Assembly (NCBI GenBank): GCA_003586115.2
Contig: QVOM02000073.1
Coordinates: 44,563,469 to 44,627,468 of the forward strand
Direction: 5' to 3'
Source: Salvator merianae
Taxonomy: Eukaryota > Chordata > Lepidosauria > Squamata > Teiidae
DNA length: 64,000 bases
Each line of letters begins with the position of its first letter. Position 1 is the first letter of the stretch. The notes beneath the pieces were generated by a model that made no database searches, was not told where the DNA came from, and saw nothing but the letters and a program-made list of their open reading frames with translations. Below are positions 54,861 through 64,000 of the stretch, in pieces. The position numbers were made by a program, and so were the translations under genes.

Positions 54861-56264
54861 AAATGATCCAACACAATAGGAACACCTGGCGGTGTTCTGG
54901 AGATCTCCATAACCAATAATGGTGTCCAATTCTGAACAAATCTGAACAATTTTATCCTCAAAGTGCCTTGCAAACTTGTCACAGTTGTTCTGTGTTGGCA
55001 AAGTAGCATCTTACCAGTGGAGACAAGCCGCTTACCACTCAAAAGAGCTCAGCTGGAGGATGAAATTATTTTATGTATGTATGTATGTATGTATGTATGT
55101 ATTTGAGTATTTATATCCCGCCCTTTACCCGAAGGTCCCAGGGTGCCTCACAGCAATAAAAAGACAAAAACCATAAAACAGTGTCAAACATGCATTAAAA
55201 CAATGGCAGAAAGTGATTTGCCCAGATTTGGTACTGCAAGCCATTTATTTCTGCAAGTCTCTTAAGTGTTGCTTTTAATCAAGCAGCGGCACAGTATTTA
55301 GTTGAGTCTACTGCTTTAAAGTCTTCCTGTGTATTCAGTGTTGCCCTAGAGCAAATAGATGGCACCATCACATTCAGCCTCTGCTTGTCAAGTCAGACTG
55401 TTACTTCTCTAGAATTCTGCAGGTTGAACCTGACAGTCAAACATCTTGGTATGTACTGACAAATGCAGTTCCGTAAGTCTGTGGAATGAGATAGAATTTC
55501 AGCCTCAGGTGTAATGAACTCACCTTGACCACATCCATAACTATGTGTTCAAATACGGTGAACTACAATATGCCCCCTCAGAAGGAATCTTGAAGTTGTC
55601 CTTGGAAGGGGGAAGAAAATCACAATTTAGATGTTAAATCACTTACTAGTGCATCCAAGTTCACTGCTAATATTAAATTCTCTCACTATTCATCAAAGTC
55701 ACAGCTCAGCAGTGAGTTTCATTCTTTGCTTGCAAAAGATCACATTTTCTAGGATTGCCCTCTCTCTGCCTGCCTGAAATATACAAAACCAGTGCCAGTT
55801 AACAAACCAATGGTCTAATTCCATATAGAGCAGATTCCTGTGTTCCTGCTCATGTTGTGTTGTGTTGTGCTGGGATTGCTAGCTGCCCATTGAAGAACAC
55901 AGCACAAAATCTAGGAAATAGATTATGTTATGATCTAGAAGTTCCTCACAGCAGTCCTCTAAAGAGATGCTCTTGGGCAATATCCACATAGCCTTCTGCC
56001 TCAGAATGGGAGGTGAGAAAACTGCCATGGGGGCATCTGAACCTTACCTATGCCACTGAGGCCCTAAAGTGACAAGCAGAATGCTACTGCAAGTGAAACT
56101 TTCATTCACAACAGCAAGGATTCCAACTCAACTCTCTTTGGAGGACCAGAAATGACTCTAGATGTTGGCCATTTTTGGTCCTCCAAGTGATGATTCTGAG
56201 TGAAATTTGTGCCTGTTGAGTTGTCGCCTCCTCTCTCCATTCATTCACATCAGGAAGAGACAAC
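54861..56264. other. Non-coding; (TATG)n and LINE 3' tail
   Basis: (TATG)n occupies 55070-55101. It is followed by TATTTATATCCCGCCCTTTA and CCCGAAGGTCCCAGGGTGCC, an antisense L2/SINE-type 3' tail (to about 55200). 55200-56264 shows no identified repeat or gene. Confidence 0.6.
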
Positions 56265-56865
56265 GGGCCTTTTCGCACTGAGCTCGGTAGACCGTTCCCA
56301 GTAGTTGGCTTCGGACCAGAGGGGTTGGAGAACGCTGGCTGCATTTTTTCGCACTCCCAGCCAGAGGAACGGACCAGAAGCCGACCAGCAGAGGGAACAG
56401 TGCGAATGGCAGCCGCTAGTTCCGTACCGCACTCCGTACCATTGAGCTCCGCTTCGTACCATCGAGCTCCGCTTCGTAACCAGAGGGCTCATTACGGAGC
56501 CAGCTTCGTAACGGCAGCTAGGCTGCCATGCCCAAAGGGCTATCCCGGGTGTGAAGCTTCGCACCCGGGTGTGAAAACTTCGCACCCGGGTGTGAAGCTT
56601 CGTACCACGCATGCGCAGCCACGCCAGTCACGCCCAGCCGCCATTTCAAACGCGGACGGGAGTGCGAAAGCACTGTGCCCGATCTTCGCTCCATCGCGCA
56701 GGTTGGAATGAAGACAAGTTTTTACTTGTCTTGCCTTACCCAGGATCAGGTACGAATCGGGTACAAAGTGGTTCGGATCGGGTGAGGCGCGCGCCCGCGG
56801 CAGTGCGAAAGCTCTGTTCCAGCAAACGGACAAGAACGTTCCACTTGCTAAGTGCGAAAAGGCCC
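56265..56865. mobile_element. MITE family E, copy 2 (601 bp, CpG-rich)
   Basis: GGGCCTTTTCGCACTGAGCT and TGCTAAGTGCGAAAAGGCCC are the termini; AAC flanks both sides. It shares nearly all of its length with 45273-45839 and preserves more CpGs. It differs by one extra GGGTGTGAAR-CTTCGCACCC-type unit (three tandem units at about 56549-56608) and a duplicated CCATCGAGCTCCGCTTCGTA-type unit (56440-56480). Confidence 0.85.
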
Positions 56866-59774
56866 AACTTCTCCTGACTAAAACAGTCACTGAGTACTTA
56901 CAGCTGCCGAGGTAGGTCACTTCATTTGAGGGAGTATCTTAGGCTCATTCTAGTACGCAGCCTCGCTAACTTTGTAAACTTTCAGTAAATGTAGATAAAA
57001 TCTAAAATCAATGCAGACAGCAAGACTATGGACACGATAAATAGAAACTCTAGCAATGAATTTGGGGGAAGTTGGAATCCTTTACTCTCTTTGTCACCGT
57101 CATAGGAAAAAACCAGTGGCCATAAAATCCTTTGTTTCTGTTTCCTGTATCCAAAGCCTTCTATTTGACATGCCTGCAGGCTCCAAGTAAGGACAGAAAA
57201 CAACAACAACAGACATTTGCAGATTGGAGTGAAAGAAAGTGAAAAATTGAGGTTTGTTTTCTGGAAGAAAACAAAGTAGGTGTCTGCAAGCTGGAGTAGA
57301 AAAAAATAGGAATTTGCAAGCTGTACCTGGGGGAAGTTAGGAGAGGAGAGAAATTATGTTTTGCAAGTTGTGGGGAAGGGAACAGGTAAAAAGAGGGAGT
57401 GTGGAAGGATGGTGGGAGAAAGAAAGAGAAAACAGATAAATTTGCTAATTACACAGCACCCAGTTTTGTAACTGGCCTTTAGCACTTAGTAAATTTATGA
57501 AATTGTATGTAATGTTCTTATAAAGTTTCTATGGGTCTGTTCAATGCCTAAGACTAAACTAAATACTAAATACTAAACTAAAGGGCGCGATCCGACATTG
57601 TAAATTTAATCCGTATTGGAAGAGTACAAGGATTGAATTCGTCTTCTGATCATTCCCACATTTGCATTTTAACACGGACTCAATTCAAACTTGCTCGTTC
57701 TCACAGGATGTTTCCCATGCTTGGCATGGGGAAACCGTATCTTTTCTGCCTCCACCCCTCACCAGATTCCCCTCCCTGTACAGTCAGTGATTGGCTGCAG
57801 TCCCAACGTTGAAATCTTGACCTCACAGGGGCGGGCAAGTCAAGCTCCGCTCTCCGTATGTCCCCGCTGCTGCCTCAGAACATGGATTCACTTGACAGCG
57901 TTACTAGTCATTCACCATTTGCTCCTTCTGCCCCCTACAGCCTCTATGTACACAAGCAGAACTTTAAAACCACATGTACTGCATAATAAAGCTTCTTAAA
58001 GGGCAGATGGCGATATCTGCTCCATTGCAATTGCACCTTTGCACAATTGTGCAATTTAACAGTAGCACAAAAGCAGAGGGAGGTCCATGAAGAGGTGGAA
58101 ATGAGGGGGGCGAAACGTGGGCAAGGCTCTATTATTGTGATAGTGTGGTTAATGGCCAGCAAATGGACTCTGCCTCACCTCCCACCTGAGACATCCACAG
58201 CAGCATGTATCCCACTATGTAGCTTTGTTCTGCCAACGGCAAAATTGATACTGAGTGGGTTCTTTGTTGGGGCAAGAGGACTGCACCCCAAACAGGTACA
58301 GTCTGTTTTTTTGGTTTAATCAGCAGACGGAAGTGGAGGAAGCCTTTAATTTCTTCCTGGCAGTGTCAAATCAGGGATAAAGGAAAAGAAAGAACCACAG
58401 TTTAGCAAAGTATAATGAAGGCCGGTTTTCTTTTCTCCTGGCAGCGGGGGAAGGGGGGATAATGGAGGTGGAAGGAACTACTGTGCTTCCTGCCCACCCA
58501 CAAAGTCTGTCATTGGACGGCACAAAATGGTAAGTCCTCCCTCTGCATGCCCCCCAAAAAGTACAGTCCCTCCCAAATAGTCTTCTTCCATGTTGCAAAA
58601 TAAAGCAGGCTAGCAATCTGGAATGGCTTGAGAACTCATTAAATCCGAATGTAAAGTAGTCCAGATTTCACCAGTTTAGTTCAGAAAAACTACGGAAAGG
58701 AAAGATCATGTCAGGCCAGCAGGAACTGAAGACAGCCTATAAACTGATTAAATGCCATTTCAGAATGCGGCCTAAGACTAAACAGAGACTCTCAAAGTAA
58801 AAGACTTCTCTCCAGATACCCACCAATCTGTCTTCTTTGCGATACTTCTGGTAGCCAGCCAAATTCTGAGGCAACATTCAGATGCTGCTCTTGGACCAAT
58901 ACCTGGTTCACTAGGGCGGTGAGCTGGGCAAATTCTGGTGTTCCAGCCGTGCCAACTTCCAGCCCCAAAGACCTAACCATCAGAGAGGATCAGACTACTC
59001 CAATGGCATGCTGGCAGTGAAATCAGCATGGGGGTAACCATTCGCTAGACTCCCCAACCCAATGGTGAGCGAAAACCCAGAAGACCGAGCTCTGCAGCAG
59101 ACAAGTTCCCAGGAGCACAGAGGAGCTTGTTCAGTGCCCACCCCTGTCTATCCCTGAGAAAGGCGGATGCAGCCTAATAATTTGGGCCTGCAGCAAAGCA
59201 AAAGATGTTGCCTCTTGCCATTTGCTAAAGCAAAGGTTCTGACTAGCTATTTCAGTTGCCTTCTGGGTGAATTTTCACCTTACCTCACCTCCAAGCCTGT
59301 AATTATGCGCCCCTTCAACAACCAGGAGAAAACAACTCACAAATATGAGTCCTGAGTAGAACTGTGCAATCTTGGTGCCATAAATGTCAATGGATCCAGA
59401 GAAAATAACTTTTAAAGAACTACTAGCTTATGTCCTGGAATTAAAAAGAAATATAAATGTGATTCTCTAATTAGCCACTTTCGTATGCCTTTGTATTACA
59501 TGCAGAGGGCAAGCTCCCTGCATTGCAAGTTTCTCAAAACCAACGTACCCATATTCTAAAACAGGAAAGTTTGTGCTGTCCTGTTCTCATCATGATGCCC
59601 AAGTAATGCCAGCTCCAGACACCAGCCGAATATCACAGTGTAAAGCAATATTCTGGAAAAAAAAGCCCCTCCAGAACTATTACTGTTTGTGCAAGTTTTT
59701 GTGATGCAAAATACCCAGAAATGTACACTCATGACCACTGTGCACATGGTGACCACAGTGAAGATAGCAGCTCT
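56866..59774. other. Non-coding stretch, possible eroded elements
   Basis: Near 57560-57590 the word ACTAAATACTAAATACTAAAC is a short tandem, and CCTAAGACTAAAC occurs both at 57549 and 58771, suggesting the intervening GC-richer block is bounded by a repeat. 58380-58560 and 58790-59160 are unassigned. No gene was seen. Confidence 0.4.
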
Positions 59775-59965
59775 GTCCAGAAGGTAAATAATAGTGCTAT
59801 TTCAGGAAAATCCACCACGAGAGTCAGATTTTTCCGAAAAATAGGCTATCGCTTGTTTTAGGGGAGATATCGTGTAGCTATGGTAGGGTTGCCACAGATC
59901 CATGTGGCAATCCCACCACAGCGGCACCATAATGATGCCATAATCCCCTCATCTGGAAAGGGCCC
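59775..59965. mobile_element. MITE family F, copy 4
   Basis: Contains GGTAGGGTTGCCACAGATCC and ATGTGGCAATCCCACCACAG, inverted to each other and shared with 40510-40560, together with AATCCACCACGAGAGTCAG and TTTTCCGAAAAATAG. The right edge ATCTGGAAAGGGCCC resembles MITE ends in this window. Confidence 0.6.
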
Positions 59966-61194
59966 AAGTCGAAAGTGGGCAATTCACATAGGAGCAGTGT
60001 GAATTCCAGCTGCACCAGAAAAAGAAAAGATACCCGTAGAAGAATAAGTGTTAACAGCTGGAGAAAATACTGGCCTGTTGATTTTTCAAAAAAGATTTGT
60101 TTTATGAGCACTGTGTTATATCAGAAGGCAAGGGAGAATTAGAGAAAAGAATTGTCATTAAACATAAGGTGATTTTGCTCATATTTTTTACAGTGCCCTG
60201 ACTTTTTAAAAAGTTGTTCCTTCTTGTTATTGTACAGGTTGTAATAAAACAAAAGTGATCCACAAAGGCTGCAACCAAACAGACTACAATAGCGACCCTC
60301 AAGTACTCCTAAACCCACCGGTACCCATTCTATAGAAACTGGAATTACTTTAGCCATAGGGCAGAAGAAATCATTCTGAGCACAGACTGGAGTCATATTT
60401 ACCTCCTCTACCACTGTGTAAATTGACGAAGGACAGACCAGAGGAAGCAAATCAACAGGCTGATTTCTTTCTATGCAGGTTCCCCATTGGACTGCAAATA
60501 GCTGACTTCTGGGACAGTCCCTCATCCAATGCATTACAGTCATCTAATCTGGGGAAGACCAGAGCAAGGTATACTTGCATGGTTTTTGAATTGCACTTAT
60601 GTGAGAGCAGCATGAAAGGGACGAGGTTTTAGCTGGATCTTTTCACTTTCATTCTACAGAACTGTACTTTGGTACTCATGGATCAAGGCCCAATTCACTA
60701 GGATAACAGGCTCCAATTGGCTCCTCATCTTCCACCCTCACAGAGCTTATTCTGGACCACTATTAGATTTAATGGAAAGTGGCAGCAGTTAAAAGCAATA
60801 TATTAAATGCCATAGTGAAAGGAATTGAAAACATTAAAACACTGGAAGTAGTAAAAATTATGAGCTCAATGCAAATTGTTTATAAGCTTCAAAGAAACAA
60901 CTACCATCTCATGGCTTGTATATGTGCCACGTACACAAGACGACCTCAAAGATGTTTCCAGTATCTATATCTATTTCTCTGTATATAAACTTTGTTTCCT
61001 CATCCTTTAGGGGTGGTTAGTTGCCATTTCTACTGCAATCTCAGGTCTTCTACCAAAAGCCTGGGAATTTGAAGGCCCTGCACAGTATCTTACCTGTTCC
61101 TAGGACTATAGTCTTCTGAACAGAGATCTCTGATGTTTGTCCTGACCTCTCTTGAAGCCATTCTTCCAACTTCCAGGGTTACCCATGGTTAAGA
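59966..61194. other. No gene recognised
   Basis: 60540-60740 (CATCTAATCTGGGGAAGACC, GGCTCCAATTGGCTCC) has loose LINE-like wording. Otherwise unassigned. Confidence 0.35.
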
Positions 61195-61269
61195 TGTGTG
61201 TGTGTGTGTGCGCGCACACACACGTGTGCATGTGCGTGCACGTGTGTGTGTGTGTATACACACAGAGAC

Positions 61270-61317
<48 letters not shown>
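61195..61317 (+). repeat. Compound dinucleotide tract (TG)n-(CA)n-(TA)n
   Basis: Alternating TG/CA/CG purine-pyrimidine sequence from 61195 to 61265 is followed by about 23 perfect TA units at 61271-61317. Alternating purine-pyrimidine DNA of this length can adopt Z-DNA or cruciform structures. Confidence 0.95.
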
Positions 61318-61322
<5 letters not shown>

Positions 61323-62045
61323 CTGAAAGACATGTTTGAGGTCATCTTGTCCAACCTTTACTCCGTGAGGTAATCTGCTAAATTATCAATGATAGAATCC
61401 ACACAGGCACAAACAGCTAAGAGACAGGAATTCCTAATTAGCTTCCAAGGGTGGAAACTGCCCTCAGAAATGGCCCTTTTACAGGGTGGAATAATTAGCT
61501 CCGCAAAGTGCTTGCTGTTCTTAGGTACCTGTGCTATTGTGTGTGGATTGACGGTAGCATCAAATCCTCCTTACCCAGTTGCCATCTGCCTGCAGCCCTT
61601 AACCGGCACGCAGAAAATGGTGGACTTCATCTCAGCTTCAAAGTTTCCAAATGACAAAGTCAGCCATTTTTGCATGTTAGTTAAGGACCCCAGGCAGACA
61701 ATATCCAGGTAAGGCTACTGCTGTCAATAAATTTTGGAGCTGAAGGACAAAAACTTTAAATTTGTGAGGGCAAGAGGTAGGGACCTATGAACACTTCACC
61801 TCCCACCTCTGGGGCAGAGTTCCATGCACCTGCCTCTCAGCTTATTTGTTTCAGTTCCATAAGGAGGCTGCCTCCAACAAATTGCCACTCAGCCTTTTTT
61901 TGAAAACCTCCAGTGGTGGGGAGGATCCAATATGATAGAACGTAGACTGTTCCACTGCTCAACAATACATTTATCCTATCTCCAGCCTGTAGATCCATAC
62001 TCCAAATTTCACCTCTAGGTCCTAGTCCTGCCCTTGCAAGCAACA
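61318..62045 (-). mobile_element. CR1/L3-like LINE scrap, antisense, interrupted
   Basis: GAGGTCATCTTGTCCAACC (61339-61357) is the typical antisense CR1 start. AAAACCTCCAGTGGTGGGG, TGTTCCACTGCTCAACAATA, CACCTCTAGGTCCTAGTCC and TGCCCTTGCAAGCAACAG (61902-62045) are later CR1 3' UTR words. The intervening part (61400-61780) is partly non-CR1. Confidence 0.7.
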
Positions 62046-64000
62046 GTGAGTGAAGCTTGCTTCATAATTTTGGCCAAGAAAACAGAAATGCTGCTAGATA
62101 TGAGGTGTAAACAAGTGAAGCAGAAGAACGCTTCTCATCATCCAAATTCCATCCACGCTGAGGAGTTTCCATATCGTTGAATGAAGATTTAAGAAAAAGA
62201 AATCAAGTCAAAAATAGGCAGCAGAGAATGGAATTTCTAGCAGATCACATTTGTTGGCAAGATCAGTATTCCTTTTCCTGGCTGTGTGGCAAAACCCTAC
62301 AGGGATACGTAAAGTTTTGGGACTATGCGCATCCTCTTTCATTTCCTGCTTCAAAGATAAGAAATCCCCTGAGAAAATGTGTTCAGAAACTCCATTAAAT
62401 GTAACTTTCATAAAAAGCACTCACATGCATAATTTCAAGTCTCCATGCATTGTTCATTACAGACTTTCCAAAGAGTAACTCAGGAATACGTGATCCCAAA
62501 ATAGTTTTACAATAAATAAATAAAGCGTTGATAAAACAAGCTGCAACATCTATCTCACACTGCTGTCTACAAACCACTTTGTTTATAGAAGTGATGGCTG
62601 ACGGCAGCCCAAACTGTTCCATATATAAAAATCTGACTGTGCATAGCAGCAGCAGAAAACAAATAAGAACAAAAAAAAAATGTTTGCTTCATTTTGCCAC
62701 ATTCTTGTCCTGAGTGCCTATAACTAGGAAGGAAGCGAATGTTAATGGTTAAAGGAGGAGAGAGAGAAATTCCTGCTGTGGCTGCTGTTCCTTATGTATT
62801 TTGTGTGGGGCACGTTTGCAACCTAACCAGAACAACACAGGCAGCCTAAAACAAGTGGATGTTCTGCATTTACGTGGCAATTGGCAATTGTTGTATCATC
62901 CAGATGCCAATAGCTCACCTTTAAACTACTTCCTCTGACTAGTTCCAATGCGTAAAGGAATTTCTTTCTACACATCCTAAACATGACATGACTTCCACTT
63001 CTAAACTAGGGGAGGAGGGGCAGGAGAGAAGTATCAGGACATTCCATTCTCGTTTCAGCTCTGTGACAAATTGCTCCAGCTTTCTTCAACTATGTTAAAA
63101 GCTCTCAGTTTGAGGGGTGATGCTGTCGTACTCAGATGAAGAAGAGGTTTTAAGTGTCATGGATGGAGGGACGGATGGATGGATGGATGGAGGGTGGGTG
63201 AGTGGATGGATGGATGGCATTTATAGATTAGATTATCCAATTCTGGAACACAGGAATACCCATCATGCAAGGTTACATTTTTCTCCTTTCTCTGTGCCAA
63301 TAAGGTAAACTGTTAACATGATTCTTCCTGTTTCTACAGTCTACAGACTACTGCAGTCTGAAATGCCAATAATGAACCTTCCCTCAGGGTGCACTTGTGA
63401 AGGTCAAAGCCTAGATCTTCATGTCTAATTAAATTACACCTTTGAGATTTGACCTCTATTTCTTCAGGGGTCTTTTTTCGGGTCTGATGCCCAGATATTA
63501 CACTTAGGCTACAAAGATCAAGGCATAATGTCCTCCTGCTCTACAAGGTCTAACAATAACTTCTCAGGGAGCTTCCTGATGTGCCAGTGGTCACTCTGTA
63601 GGCTGTTCAGACTTCTCTTTGATATACCCTTCCGAATGTCTTACTGAGTTCACCCCCATGTGCATTTCAGCTAGAAGCCTCCTGCTGTTGTTCTTTTCCA
63701 CAAGATTCCTACATGCTCATTACCTGAAACCACTCGCATGGCAGGGGGAATAGGGCAGGACAGGGGAAGACAATCAAAAGCTTTACTTTAGCCTGCCTGA
63801 AGTAGAGTGTGGTATACAATAGACCATGCCTTGACCCAGACAAGGAAAATCAAGACTGTTGATACTGTTTTGCTTTGCTTTCCTTGATCCCAGGACCATG
63901 AGAATTTAGGATCCAATGATCATTAAAAGGGCATTTAACAAAGGAACCGTCAGAATCTGCTCTCTTAAGTCTCTAAATATTAGATTCTGCTGTTAACTGA
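62046..64000. other. No gene; possible conserved stretch 62400-62740; (GGAT)n at 63160-63217
   Basis: 62400-62740 is free of recognisable repeats and holds CATGCATAATTTCAAG, CACTTTGTTTATAG, CAGCAGCAGCAG and CCATATATAAAA. This texture is compatible with conserved non-coding DNA but unproven. An imperfect GGAT/GATG tract covers 63160-63217. The final 700 bp show nothing recognisable. Confidence 0.4.

Noticed and set aside
1..64000. CRISPR arrays, bacterial operons, toxin-antitoxin or phage-like systems
   Set aside because: No short regularly spaced direct repeats with unique spacers, no Shine-Dalgarno-led gene strings; the sequence is vertebrate genomic DNA.

Overview
The window is vertebrate nuclear DNA. 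There is no operon structure, coding sequence is sparse, CpG is depleted outside young repeats, and most of the sequence is decayed transposon. The repeat mix is CR1-like and L2-like LINEs, tRNA-derived SINEs, and many short palindromic non-autonomous DNA transposons of hAT and PIF/Harbinger type. That mix is typical of sauropsids and most like a squamate reptile. The species cannot be named from the sequence.

One protein-coding gene is supported: SPRY4 (Sprouty4) on the + strand. Its whole coding sequence lies in one exon at 14654-15544, behind a clean splice acceptor at 14606-14607. The protein is 296 residues and has the Tyr-52 motif, a serine-rich segment and the complete cysteine-rich Sprouty domain. 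Sprouty4 is a feedback inhibitor of receptor tyrosine kinase to ERK signalling. The non-coding first exon and promoter were not recognised; they may lie upstream in the window or outside it. A long 3' UTR probably runs to about 20.26-20.3 kb, ending in an AU-rich block, and several mobile elements have inserted in it.

Layout: 1-14.6 kb is 5' flank or intron 1 with several palindromic MITEs, a perfect 40-bp inverted repeat (1789-1881), a compound GAAA/GATA microsatellite and an antisense U2 snRNA 5'-end fragment (about 10022-10067). SPRY4 and its 3' UTR occupy 14.6-20.3 kb. From 20.3 kb to the end is intergenic: L2-like reverse-transcriptase fragments at about 26, 30-32, 37.5, 49-51 and 53.5-55 kb; CR1 fragments at 20.6, 37.1, 46.5-49.3 and 61.3-62 kb; and hAT elements with 8-bp target duplications at 32.5 and 46.8-47.7 kb. 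A few stretches without recognisable repeats (about 28.2-28.6, 34.3-35.06 and 62.4-62.74 kb) are the only places where I would look for distal regulatory elements.

No new multi-gene system is visible. The most unusual signals are structural: fold-back elements, several with nested or tandem palindromes. All coordinates of decayed repeats are approximate unless a target-site duplication is named.
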